This document shows, piece by piece, positions 37,841-49,525 of a stretch of DNA of 64,000 nt (the first letter of the stretch is position 1; every line of letters starts with the position of its first letter). Location: positions 2,606,973-2,670,972 of the forward strand of contig KL647291.1 of NCBI GenBank assembly GCA_000727475.1, given 5' to 3'. Below the pieces are notes generated by a model. It searched no databases, was not told where the DNA came from, and saw only the letters and a program-made list of their open reading frames with translations. The translations under genes were made by a program, and so were the position numbers. The DNA comes from Sarcocystis neurona. Its lineage: Eukaryota > Apicomplexa > Conoidasida > Eucoccidiorida > Sarcocystidae.

Positions 37841-39930
37841 TAGCAGCCCTCAGATTCAGCGTATAGCTTGAAGAAAACTTGAATCTTCTAATTACTTTGT
37901 CGAATATACTTTTGTAGTAAGACTCTCACATCGACACACGCCCTGCCATCCAGATGTCTAACTACAACAACCAGGAGCGTATAATCTTGTTCGTATGCGT
38001 GGCGACGTCGGCGACAGTTCAAGCCCGCACTTCACGAACCATCATCTGCGCTCTTTCCCACTTGTCGAAAGAAGAGCTAAACACACTTGTGCATGGGAGT
38101 CGTCCGCCCAGGAAGCAAGTTCTGTGTACAAGCTGAATATGCGTGTACAGTCGTTGAATGTAGACGAGGCTACTAGCCGCGTACACAGTATTTGGAGCCG
38201 TGACGCGCCCTGCGAGGAAAGTATTCGCCGAGGTCCACAATCTCCAAAAAGTAGGTGGTTCAATTTCCACAGACAATACGACGCAGAGCACATACAGTTA
38301 TACTGCTAGGAATTGCAGCGATATATAATGTTTTGAGTAGCCCCGTGCTGAATACAGGTAAGCACGCCTGAATGCTCGTGGCTGGCAACGGGCGTCCTCC
38401 TTTGAACGCGGCGATCGTAGTGGCTGCGCTCAGTAGAGATGAACATAAAAAATTGCCTAGTGAAGAGAAAAGGATCCTGCTTATTGGCACAAAACAGTTG
38501 TGAACGATGATAGCAAAATGCAACATGCTGTACGAGTGAGTTGTGGTGTATGATGGCGAGGGCGAGCTCACGTCCTTGAATGCCATTACCACTGCTGAAA
38601 AAGTGGTAAACTGTCTGTTCTGCAAGGATGTAACTTGTGGTCTTGTGCTAGATCTTAAGGCAATCTCGCTGCGCACGAGGCCTGCGCATGTGAAGGAAAA
38701 CTGTCAAGCGTGCCGCGCATAGTGCATACGGGAGAACTGAGAGGCATTACTCACGACGTGGTTGGCAACTGTGTCGGTCAGGCTTTGTCCCTCTCTAACG
38801 AAAAAAAACATTTTTATGCTGGCGAAAGTGTTGACAGCCGACAATTCATCGTAAGTAAAAATGGTACAAGAGTGTAAAAAGTGCAACCCTGTGTTTGTGT
38901 GTGTGCACGTGTAGTTGTGTGTACGCGTTTGTGTCTGAGGCGGGGTACACGTGAATATTAACAACTAAAGGCTCTTATTGGGATGGTCACGGCAGGCTAC
39001 GCAGCGTTCCCGGACCCTAAGTCAAGCTGCAAAATGTGCACCGACGAATGCACATCAATACTTCTCGTTTGTCAGAAGAAGCGCACAAGAAAGTCAATGT
39101 CTCGTGCAGTTGCACCGTTTCCATACCTTTAGCGAAACTGCGTTCTCTGCATGTCCGCCAACATCCAAAAGACGCTGTTCAAAGCAAGATTCTTGCCACG
39201 CACGCGGCAAAAGTATGGTCGGTTAGGACATCAGGACTGAAGGACGTATTTACGCACAACCGCGAAAGCTGCTTCTTGGGATTTTCAGCTATTTTCTCAT
39301 GTATAAACCGCGTCAACCTCCACTGCAGGGCGTGATGCGACCACCCAGTGGATATATGCCTACATCCACATTCTTCCGCGTCCTCCACGTAGCTCGACTA
39401 CACTCACGGACGTCTCTACGTGTACCTTATACCTCTAGGAGGCTCCTTATTTTTGGACCGGAGACAGACGAGACTTCATGTTTCGATTTAACATTTTACA
39501 CACGCACCGCGGGTACTCATGGACGTTGCAAATTCTCTGCAGTCTAGTTTGTTATCACTGTGCATTTCCACTGCCGCCGCGCCTTCTTGTTCCACACCGC
39601 ACTTTAAACCAACAGGCCCGGGTGAACGGTCTTTTACGTTCGTACACCGGTCCCTGTTTATCATTGATGGGCCACCTGCAGTTGTCAACATCCGAGTCTT
39701 CGCATTTTTCGTAGGCAGATACCATGCGCGCTCAACTTAGCACGAAGTTGAATTTTGTCGCTGCGACGGAGTGACAGATTTGCGGAACGATTCGCTGAAG
39801 GCCCTGTTATGGAGTAATCAAACCTGGTGCGCCGTGGACGGCAAAGCGTCGCATCTGGAGTATGTTGTTCGGAATTCTCTTACTGTAGCAGAAAGATCAC
39901 CTCTTCCATTTACTGTAGGACACATGCAGC

Positions 39931-42476
39931 TCAAGGCGAAAATCCCCTGCGCTCGCAACTCTGCAGAACAGCTACAAGCTCAGGAGAGAGAGCCAGATCA
40001 ACTGACAATACTTTGGAGTGAATTGATTTAATAAGCTTATCCTTGTTTTGGAGGTAGTCGCGCTTGATGCCTTCAATCTCGAGCTTCGTTTTGTTTTCCA
40101 AACTGGCCACAATGGAGTCTTCTTGACCCACACTCTGCAAATGTCATATTTGAGTCAGGAAGAACACGCACACGCTTCACTTATTTTCACGTGCACCACA
40201 CGGTCCCTTGTGACGGATTCTATAGAAGCGCTACGTAAAGAGGACAGGTTCGCACGCAGAACCGCCTCGCCTTCTTGGTAGTACGCAAGCGGCAAACACA
40301 GCGGGGGTCCACTCTGTACAAAAACACTTGCAGACTCGAAGAAACAAATGCGAACGTCGCCAGACACGACTGAAACGCGAAAGTTGCGAGATACAGTAGT
40401 GCGCAGTGACCCGGCACTTATCAAAATTCTGCTCCACCGCATGCAGTGGGCAGCGAAAAACATTCGACCGAAAAAGACACACACCTTCCCTTGTCGGCTG
40501 TCATAGCCGACGTCGTAGTGATTGTACCACATCCCTATATACGCAAGGGTATCATTCTACATATTTCTAGCTCCCCAGGAATATTCCACCGGCTGCACAC
40601 ATGTCTTTGAACAGGGGGCCTTTGAGAGGTAAAAAACACTTTCTCGCGTGACAACACATACATAATAATCTACCTGCGCGTTCTTCGCAGCACCGCAGGA
40701 CATCTAGACGCTATTGTCACACACGGGCAGGGTACCCGCTGGCAACTTGTTTCCCCTTGTTGTTCTGTACGCAGGTTTAAAAGCCCCCGCGCACATCACA
40801 GAATCACCCTTCTCAACAGAGAATGGCGGTGCGCTTCTCCAGAGAAATTTCGGCTGGTTAGTGAATGGATTTTGTCTGCCTCTGGCGCCACGGCGTCTGC
40901 GTCGAGAATTCCCAGCTCCACTGGTTCTCTGGTGACGCTCAGCGCAACGCTACCGATCTGACTTCCCTGCTAGAAACGTGGTGTGCTCCCTTGCAGAGGA
41001 AGACAGTTGTGCCCCGCACGAATGCGAGTACTACTCCCCGCTCTTAGAGAGCCTTTTCATTTCAGAGAAAGCACCAGAACAAAAACCTTATCCGCGAGGG
41101 ATGTAGCAGTGTATGGACACCTCCATAACTTGTTGTACTGCTATGTATGTATACACACGCCATCACTGATATATATATACATATATATATACGTATGTGT
41201 CGACATGTTCGAGCAGATACCTGTTCAAACTCTTGGCGAAATCGTTCCTCTTCCTTAGCTCGAAAAACCTTTAATTCTTCTTCTGCGCTGAAGCGCGCGT
41301 CCTTCAGCATTTTCACGCGATCTGCGAAAACATCGCCCGTCATCACCGCAGCAGTGCACACGACACAGCACCGCAGGATTACCAGCGGCAGTGCCGTATC
41401 AATAGCAGGAACAAAAGCAGCAGCAACAGCAGCCGTGTCAACAGTAGCGACCCAGGATCAACAGTAGCAGCACAACCTTATCAGCAGAAGAGCTTCAGGG
41501 GATGTCGAAGACGCAGACTCTGTCGCAGTCACATTTTCAGCAGGGATGCAGCATCGCATCTCTTCGGACGCGAGTAGCTGCGCCTACGTCCTGCTGCGGA
41601 ACCGCACAAGAACACGCGGCCCTCCTTCACACACATGTCTGCGTGAGGACACAGATATATATATATATATATGTATATATATGCATATGTATCCACACAC
41701 AAAGCTACAGGTTTTTTGTCTGATGGGAAAAGTATTGCTCCTTCCAGACAGACCGCTGTCGCTCTCTCTCTCACTCGCTCTGTATCTCTCTGGGCCAGCC
41801 GTCATCAGGACGTGGGCACGGCAGCGGCAGTAGCAGTTCCAGCTCAGGAACGCGGACCCCCTGCACGGGGCGGCAGAAACATGGGAAAGGCGTCGGTGAT
41901 ATACAATTTTGTGTGGTGTACGGGCGGATCCTTACGACCCTCTGCACGCATCTTTATTCACTTCTCTGTTACAAACAATGGGAGACAGGGCCGCCGTGAA
42001 CGCACCACGAGCGTCCCAAGCGCGCTGCTGAATGAGAACTGAAAATCACTTCATGGTGCGACCCCTAGCAGGAGCTGCACCTGTGTAGTTCCAAAGAAGC
42101 TTCTTCTGCAGCAGATCCCCCTTTCCAGAGAGAGGTACGTGGTAGTTGCTAAAAAATGGCGTGTGCGCCTTTACCAACGTGGGCAGCAACCCTACATACT
42201 CACATACATGAATATACGCATACATACATATATATATACATTATTCATGCATAATTATGGATATAGAGATATAAATATCTGGGTTGATGCATATATACGC
42301 ATGTATACACATGTAGTAGTACACACCTAATGAAGATGTACACATACGCTGCTGCAGCAGCAAGGACGTCTTCCCTGTGCAGAAGCACATCTCCAGCTGT
42401 CTCTGTTGCTTTTATTATCGCAGAGTTTCTGACGAGGGGTATCTTCTATTGCGTAGGTATAATTATATATTCGCAC

Positions 42477-42507
<31 letters not shown>

Positions 42508-43093
42508 TTTGCATGCACATATCAACATATCTATACACACGTACACATATGTATGTATATACATGCGCACACATACGTATATATATATGTATATATATAT
42601 ATATATATTTGCATGCACATATCAACATATCTATACACACGTACACATATGTATGTATATACATGCGCACACATACGTATATATATATATATGTGTATAC
42701 GTCCAGCACCAGAGATCGCCCTGTTCAACTCTGTGTGCAACCGGTCCACACCTATACATTTACAGACAGACCTACACACACACACACACATAAATACATA
42801 CATATATATATATATATATACACACATGCCCCCTGGGTCCACAGTAAGGGCTGTAGTATACAACTAAGACGCAATTCCTACGTATATACAGAGTGCTCGC
42901 AGCTCCATTAGAAACATATCTATTGAGGCCAGCGGCGGGACGCGCGGCGGGTGGAACGCAGACGCATGTGATTGTGGAGTTTCGCATGTCGAGAAGACTT
43001 ACTCTCCTTGGCTTTGTTAACAATAGCGTCGGCTTCCTCTTCCGCTTCCAGCAGCTGCTGGATGAGCGCACTGGAACCCTTCGCCCCTGCCAT
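39931..43093 (-). CDS. V-type H+-ATPase subunit G, three exons
   Basis: Subunit G is part of the peripheral stalk of the vacuolar proton pump. Exons: 43093-43003 (ATG at 43093, donor GTAAGT), 41321-41221 (acceptor TTTTCGCAG, donor GTATCT), 40134-39931 (acceptor TTTGCAG, TGA stop). Phases agree (1, then 0) and give 131 aa, close to the family's usual 110-130. The N-terminus shows the typical SALIQQLLEAEEEADAIV followed by NKAKE. Exon 2 continues the charged helix (MLKDARFSAEEELKVFRAKE). Exon 3 keeps the heptad-like helix to the end. The gene is probably divergent from the frame starting at 43363 on plus. Both introns are over 1 kb and repeat-rich. The C-terminal dozen residues are less family-like, so a further splice near the end is possible. 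Confidence 0.88.
42460..42830. repeat. TA/CA microsatellite block
   Basis: TA and CA runs that contain the 2 x 100 bp duplication, in intron 1 of V-ATPase G. Confidence 0.85.
42481..42680. repeat. Perfect tandem duplication, 2 x 100 bp
   Basis: 42481-42580 and 42581-42680 are identical. Each has a TA tract and the non-simple segment TTTGCATGCACATATCAAC. It lies in intron 1 of V-ATPase G. Perfect identity points to a recent event or to an assembly duplication. Confidence 0.9.
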
Positions 43094-43362
43094 CAGGTTT
43101 CTTTGAGAAGTGTAACGGAAGTCTCAGTTTCCCTCCCCCCCCTCCTCCGTCTTGTGGGAAGGGTAGTTTTGTTGCTGTTCTGCTGCTCTTCCAGCAAACA
43201 GACTAGCACACCTGCACGCCCTCAATCAGAGGTGTCGCCACGGCGATATATGTACGTTGAAGACGCATGGAGATGTTTGGGTAGAGACGCAGAAACATCG
43301 GCCCACCCTACTGGCAGCCCGGGGTGGAAGTCGGGTTGGTTGCCTGCGGCAAGTGGTGCTGA

Positions 43363-43710
43363 GTGTGGCGCACTTTAGGAATAGACAGAGGTTCTGCTGG
43401 TCAGCTGCTGGAACAGCTGTCCACTGAAGAAAAAGCGAGCTCGCAGCGACGTGACAAGAGAAGCATTTCTCAGAGCGTAGTCAAACACGTCGGCTACAAA
43501 TTGCGTCGCTCTTTCAAACCCAATTCACGCAGCTCTTCAGTCGTGGTACACCCAGGGGCACGCTGGCTCCGCGAGGAAGTTTTGTCGCGTAGCATGCGCC
43601 AGCACCACGAGAAGAAAGCAAAGGCTGAGCGAAAGACAGCTCCGCCTCCCGAAAACGGAGGAACGACCTTCGGAGTGGGTCCAAAGCCTGCTCCCTGCCT
43701 CGTTCGTTGA
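43363..43710 (+). CDS. Coding-like open frame, divergent from V-ATPase G
   Basis: A frame open for 116 codons, without an ATG near its start, so probably an internal or 5'-truncated exon. It is rich in Lys, Arg, Ser and Gln (AGQLLEQLSTEEKASSQRRD; HVGYKLRRSFKPNSRSSS) and ends at TGA (43710). First codon positions are purine-rich, as in the confirmed exons. A GTGGGT donor near 43676 could close it. The opposite strand has a longer frame (43537-43932) with a less natural composition. It may belong with the frames at 44139-45222 in one multi-exon gene. Confidence 0.35.
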   Translation: MWRTLGIDRGSAGQLLEQLSTEEKASSQRRDKRSISQSVVKHVGYKLRRSFKPNSRSSSVVVHPGARWLREEVLSRSMRQHHEKKAKAERKTAPPPENGGTTFGVGPKPAPCLVR

Positions 43711-44138
43711 ACTCTCTTTATGTGGCATACCGACCCTCGGGTCCTTTATACGGTGGTTTCTCGGAAACGGGAAGGCGGGACCGGGCGTCGAACAGAAGTA
43801 CGGGTAGTGAGAAGCGGTACATGAAGGGCAGCCAAGCCAGCACTCGGCTAGAGGATTACGCAGGTGGGGACGAAAGCAGTACATGAGGATTGGGGACCGG
43901 GCACGTGCGAGTAGAAATGTGCGTGTTGCCACTGCGCGCGCTTAAATAATACCGTACGTGTGTTCGAACGCACCCCTTCGTTTCTCCCGACGTCCTGCAC
44001 TGTTGAACTGCTGGGCACGCTTTGACCTAGCTGTAAACCTTGACAATAGTGCGGGACGCACACATGCGCACACGTATGCACCAGGCGAATATTTGTGCTA
44101 TTCAGCTACGAAGCAGGACATGTTAACGGCGACAAGGT

Positions 44139-45222
44139 ATGAGCAGCAACGAAGTGAAACATCGCGGTACTGTTGATGACCCTGCAGCAGTCGGGATCTT
44201 TAAGAAGAATAAAGCAGTCGAAATTGTCGGAGACGTCGACACATGGCAAAACTGGCAGATCAGTGGTGGTGTATCGCTGGTAGAAGAAAAAATTGCGGGG
44301 ACGGCAGAAAGTTTTAGAAAGAACGACGTGGATTCCACAGTAAAAAGTTGAGTATCGCCTGTCGAAGGAAGCTTTCACTCCAACCGAGAGAGCTGTCAGC
44401 AGCAGTAGGCAATTTCTGCTTTCCGTGACTACTGTGCGGAACGGCGAGCCCGAGGGGAGGAGTGGCGTTGCTTTGCCTGCCACACCAAACAATACAACGC
44501 ATCGGGAATTATGCAGCCTCCTGAAGCTCATCCACGGAACCACGTGGGACGCCGAAACAACGCAAACTCTCAAAACTCTTCCGCGTCTTCCAGTGTATTT
44601 TAAAGCCGTTCTACAACCGGGCGAGCGTATGTCGCAGACAGGTTATGACGCAGGCGTTCAAAACTTTCGACTCGCTCCGCGGAAACGCGCGAAAATAAGC
44701 AGCACGCAAGATGTTGCTACAGTGTAGAGAAGGAAAAGCATCTAGGAGGCCTTACTGAGAGGGAGGGTATATTACGTGATTGAGTTACGGCCTTTCCGCC
44801 GGCTTCGCATGCGTAAAGCTACGGTAACAGCGGGCGGCGGAGCAGATATGCAGCCGCTCCAAGGCGTGAGGAGAAGGAAGTCGCAGAGAACCGTTGTTGG
44901 ACGGAGAGGAACTGCGCTGGCAGACCGCACGCTTCGTAAGTATAAGGCGAAAAGAGTGTAATACACATACGCGCGTGAGGACTCGCTTTAGGCATATTTG
45001 GCTCTGCCCAGCACATTAGGCCTGTCGTCCGTAGTTAGCGCCATGACGGCGAAACGCAGTTTTGATTTGAGAGAACCTTACAGAAAGCGAGGAAGTACTC
45101 AAAGAACGGAAAAGCACCAGACGCGAGACTTCAGCGGGCCACCGCTCCAGATCATGCCAAAAACAGGGAGTTTTGTAGTCGAAAAGGAGGAAAAGAATGT
45201 CTCAAAACTGGGACGAGTGTAA
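44139..45222 (+). CDS. Candidate multi-exon basic protein (three or four coding stretches)
   Basis: Coding-like stretches: 44139-44351 (ATG; MSSNEVKHRGTVDDPAAVGI, later DTWQNWQISGGVSLVEEKI), 44344-44727 in another frame (VEYRLSKEAFTPTERAV; later LLKLIHGTTWDAETTQTLKT), 44776-44961 (basic; PLQGVRRRKSQRTVVGRR) and 44998-45222 (KRSFDLREPYRKRGSTQR). The last three share one frame separated by stops, and an acceptor (GGCTCTGCCCAG) precedes the last. The GVRRRKSQR motif loosely recalls the basic CENP-C-type signature, but this is not enough for a name. Exon borders are unresolved. The shift between the first two stretches could be a short intron or a frameshift. Confidence 0.35.
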
Positions 45223-45757
45223 ACCAGGGGCTCGCAGCGCGCGGCTACGTGCCATCCGCGGCTGCGCTCTTCCTTCGTCGGGCTTCCATAACAAAATGAG
45301 TCACAAACATAATTGTAGCCGAACGTGCTTTTCGGTTCTGCTTGCTAAAACAGAATAAGTATAATGTTACCTCCGTGAAAAGCTTACATAAGGTTTTATG
45401 AGAATAGAAGCAAATGTGTGTAGGCGCACCCTAAATAAGACGCATTAAGCCCTGCATATTTCAGGTCCTTCTTCGTCAAGGGTATACATATACCGTAATC
45501 AGCACTCCTCTTCATTAAAAGGCAACCCTTGATAAGAGTCTCAGGAGAGAATGCCGGTGTCGTTTTGAAATGCACCTTAACTAGCCAGCTTTCCACCTCT
45601 GTAGGCCACGAGTCTTGTTTATGGGGTAACTACTGGGCCGTAATTTCCCAGAGAATCTTCCCCGAGCCATCTTGGATGTTAGGTCGGACCAATCGGTATA
45701 CAGTGGCAGATGCCCCTACGGCGGGAAAAAACCGTTCCCACAACTGTGTTCATTCGG

Positions 45758-45934
45758 ATGGGTAACAAGTGGTATTTAGGGCTGACAGGGGTAACTTTGG
45801 CACTCAGTTTCTTTCTGGCAACGACAATTTATGTTGACGCAGGCGAACTTCCATCCTACCCACTTCCAAATTCGAATAGACGACGAAGATGTTCTGTGTC
45901 TGGCGTTTTCGAAGGTGCTGCACATTTCTGTTAG
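45758..45934 (+). CDS. Short open frame with signal peptide (58 aa or first exon)
   Basis: The ATG at 45758 opens a 58-codon frame. Residues 1-28 (MGNKWYLGLTGVTLALSFFL, then ATTIYVDAG) form a clear hydrophobic leader with a small-residue cleavage site after DAG. The remainder is a short polar stretch with a basic RRRR cluster. A GTTAGT donor near the stop could make it the first exon of a larger secreted protein. MGN could also suggest myristoylation, but the strong hydrophobic core argues for secretion. It sits in a stretch (45.3-47.0 kb) where I see no other convincing coding sequence apart from tandem repeats. Confidence 0.3.
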   Translation: MGNKWYLGLTGVTLALSFFLATTIYVDAGELPSYPLPNSNRRRRCSVSGVFEGAAHFC

Positions 45935-46008
45935 TAAACGACGCACGGTCACAGTTGTCGTGCACTACCACGTCTATGTACGTAGGTACACCTGCGGTTG
46001 GTAAATTC

Positions 46009-46268
46009 CACGAGGAAGCACGTAGAGAATTTACATTTGTGTACATGGGTAAATAGGCACATGTGCAGCAATCTGGATATTTATCCAGATTGCTTATTCG
46101 GAAAAATGTCGAAAAATATGTTACCGTATATCTCTTCTGTTCGCCCCCATGAGGAAGCACAAAGAGAATTTACATTTGTGTACATGGGTGTGTAGACACA
46201 CGTGCAGTAAATAGTCAGGTTGCTTCTTCGGAAAGATGTCCATGAATAGGTTACCGTATATCTCTCCT
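46009..46268. repeat. Imperfect tandem duplication, about 130-139 bp
   Basis: Copies start at about 46010 and 46149 and share GAGGAAGCAC, GAGAATTTACATTTGTGTAC and GTTACCGTATATCTC. The second copy has small deletions. No coding sequence is apparent. Confidence 0.85.
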
Positions 46269-47067
46269 GTTTGACTACCCATTTGGTAGGGAAGATTTCG
46301 TGGGAAAAAATCATGGGGAAGAGGACGCATGCGAAGTAATTGTGGAAGTGTCTTGAAAGATGTTGACGGCAGTGCAGCAAATGTCATACACGTACGCGTA
46401 GATTTGTACCCATACGCACACATGTGCACAGGGCCAGCACAGCTTCCAGGACTTGCACCCAGCTTCAGGTAATTGTGGTGCACGTACGGCGGAAGGCTGC
46501 TGGCACCTTCTTTCCTTCATCGGAAGCTGGGAGAAGACGTGCAGAAGTTACGAAAAAGCTAAAAGCCCATGTTGCACTACGGATGCAACTGCGGCGTAAG
46601 TGCTTACGTGTACATACAGTTAGAAGGAGCGAGAAAAATGCATGGCAGCAACATTAAAAGAAACCACAGAAGAGTGAGTGCTGTATTATGTGGATGGGAA
46701 AAATACTCGGCGTGCATCTGGACGCACATGTGCGTCGTGCATCTGGACGGACGGGTGGGCCGATACGCATACGCGAGTGCAGGACAGACACACTTCTCTC
46801 TATCACTTTCTCCATATATACGAACATTCGCACACACTCAATACCATGCAGCAGTTTTAAGGCTAACCCCACCTTAGTTGCACTACAGGAATGCACGTGC
46901 CGGTATGGAAGGACAGCCAGCGAGCATGGTCTCGAATGCAATATAATAGAGGAACAGCTCATCGCGAACGACACCGAGGAAAATTCGAATGACACTTGTC
47001 TCCCTAGAGGACGGAGTGTAGGTCGGCAACACTGTTGAAGCCTTGAGTGAGTTTGCTGCACAACGAC

Positions 47068-47605
47068 ATGTGGTGCCTGACCATAATCTTCCGCTCAACT
47101 GTGCTGGTTCTCGTGGCCGGAGAGGACTGGGTGTTCTGTGCAGCTGAAGAAAATTCCAAATTGTTTATATCTTCTGTTAGGCGAATGTACATTCGGGTCA
47201 AAAGGGGTATCAGCTTTGTTTTCATTGAATGTGTGTCTTTATTTAAAGTTCTGTGTACTCCTTACCCGTCCACTTGGTTGCTGACGTAAGGATGCGAAGG
47301 GTGGAGAAAGCGAATAGGATAGCCCATCGTATCGTCGCCTTTTTGACCAAGTGGCAGTTGCGGAGGTGCCTGCGTATTCGCGAAGAGTTTATGGGAGGAG
47401 ATAGCCTTGCAGGCGTTTGTGCGCCCCTCTTACGCACGACGGAAGATTGGGAGGAGATAGCCTTGCAGGCGTTTGTGTGCCCCTCTTACGCACGACGGAG
47501 GATTGTTGTCGATTCCGTAAGATGCCTAGATAGAAGACTTTCTATTGTAAGATTTCCTCACTGCAACATACCTGAAGATAGCTTTCAAGATATCCTATTC
47601 GTGAC
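47068..47605 (+). CDS. Candidate secreted-protein gene, two exons, basic helical domain
   Basis: Exon 47068-47186 starts MWCLTIIFRSTVLVLVAG, a typical signal peptide, and ends at a GTACAT donor in phase 2. Exon 47291-47605 (acceptor GACGTAAG, donor GTGAGT) matches in phase. It encodes a basic, probably helical domain (VEKANRIAHRIVAFLTKWQL; then EEFMGGDSLAG) and closes with CNIPEDSFQDILFV. The second exon contains a 56-bp tandem duplication that puts the same DNA into two frames (see findings). Further exons toward 49.5 kb were not found, so the 3' end is unknown. Function unknown. Confidence 0.35.
47393..47504. repeat. Near-perfect tandem duplication, 2 x 56 bp
   Basis: 47393-47448 and 47449-47504 differ at only two positions. 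The period is not a multiple of three. The duplication lies inside the coding-like exon 47291-47605. Confidence 0.9.
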
Positions 47606-48234
47606 GTGAGTCGAACCTACGGCAAGCTGTGTTTAGCGTAGACGTTGCGAACGACACTGTCGTGCTGCTCCCGTGTATATCACCGTACGTGCTTCTCCCT
47701 CCACTGGTATGCTCGATCGCTGCTCACTTCCACAGGGAGAGTTCACGCGTAGAAAAATGAGAAAAATACACAACGTGTGCAATGAATAACCTGTGAACGC
47801 CACTGGTTGCAGCCTACGTTGAAAACCGGCCGACTCATCATGTTTTCCCCGCGAAAAACGCCACATTGGTAGAGGACAGGTCACGATGCTGGAACGACTG
47901 AGCTCGTTGTGCGCTCCGTGGCCTTGTAGTGCTGCGGAAGCGCCCGAATCGCAGGCAGGACTCGTGCGACTGTTTTCATTGCCGCGAATGCCAGTGTCAC
48001 GCTGTTAAAGTTGCTGTGTCACCCGAACAATCCCCTCAAGTACATGTATATAAGGGTTTCTCACTCAAACAGTCGACCGGCCGTGTCAGAGATGTCGACA
48101 GAAATCGGCGGATCAACCGACTCACAATGTCACGCCATCCACAGAAAAAAAAAAGTGAGAGTTAACGCCGAGAAGTGTCCTGCTGTGTCTGTGTTAATCA
48201 GAGCACGCACAACAATCGACTGAGACTTCGCAGT

Positions 48235-48390
48235 ATGCATATCTATCTATATATATATATCTATAGATATATATATATATATATGTATACATATATATAT
48301 ATATATATGTACATCCATGCATACGTATGTCTATATCTATGTATCTATGTACACATTTGTATATAGATATATATAGATACATATAGCGTG
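48235..48390. repeat. TA/TC microsatellite
   Basis: (TATC)n and long TA runs. The surrounding 47606-49525 stretch has no convincing coding sequence on either strand. Confidence 0.85.
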
Positions 48391-49525
48391 AAATTCTGCT
48401 GGAGTTGTGTCCGCATACACTGGGGTCAAACACACTTAAGTGCCTTCATAACAGCGTACGCCGTAGCAACGCGTATGCGCTAGTCCGCCGACCCCGTGGT
48501 AGGTAGCTTACACATGCAGATATATGTGACTGTAGATAAATGTGACTGTAGGGTGCTGCAATAAATAGTATCAGTGGACAGTGAGATCCTCAAATGCGTA
48601 CTCACCAGGTGGAATGAACTAGCAAGGAAACATTACTAGTGAGTAGCTTGATACCAGTGAGTACACTAATACTAGTGCGCTCTCGGGGTCGTAACACGTC
48701 TGAAATGATGCACCATCGCCAGGGCGACGTGCTACGCCAGGTAACTCGAAGAGCACAAAAACGAATCGGTGGTCAGACAGTTGTGGGGACACCACGTTGC
48801 TTTTTCCGTATCGCAAGCGGACTCAATGCAGCCCACTGTTGTCCTCGGACTGAAGAGTGCAACTTCCAGTCGAAGTTGTTAAAAAAAAGACAGACACAAC
48901 TTAAGCTGTCTCCAGCACAATTTACGCACTGTCACCAGCGCGCAGACACACGTACACACGCATGGGCATCCACACATGAATCATGCTACAAACTGACCAA
49001 CACCTATACACGTACACCATAGAGGGAAGTGTGTTTCGTTAGATGCACAATCTTCCCCAGCTCCAGCAACGGTGTGTTTCCAGGCCTGCCCACTGGTCCA
49101 GCCTCTAAGCCCTTGTCTCTTGCTGAGGGTCTATGAGTACACCGATTTGCACAGGTGCACACACGTGTATACAAGGAATTTGTAGGCTTCGTAATCCACG
49201 TATGTAACCTCGGATGCATGCGCACAAGCAAGCACACTAGGATCGACACTTCCACGCGTCCCTCAAAATAGGACGCCCCACGCCTGTGTGCGTCCTCTAC
49301 GCAACAGTGGCAGGCTCCGGTTGAGACACAATTTTGTTGTAGCACAAGGCTGCGGGCAGTGCGCCAGAAGATGGACATTTCAGAAGCAGCAGAAGGCCCG
49401 CATACCTCTAACAAACCGCCAGCGCCACACATTGCGTACTACTACAGTATACAACGTACAAGGACCTCGTCGTCTGTACATAGAAAGTCAGTGTTCTGTA
49501 AAGGTCACAATACACTTTTTACGGA

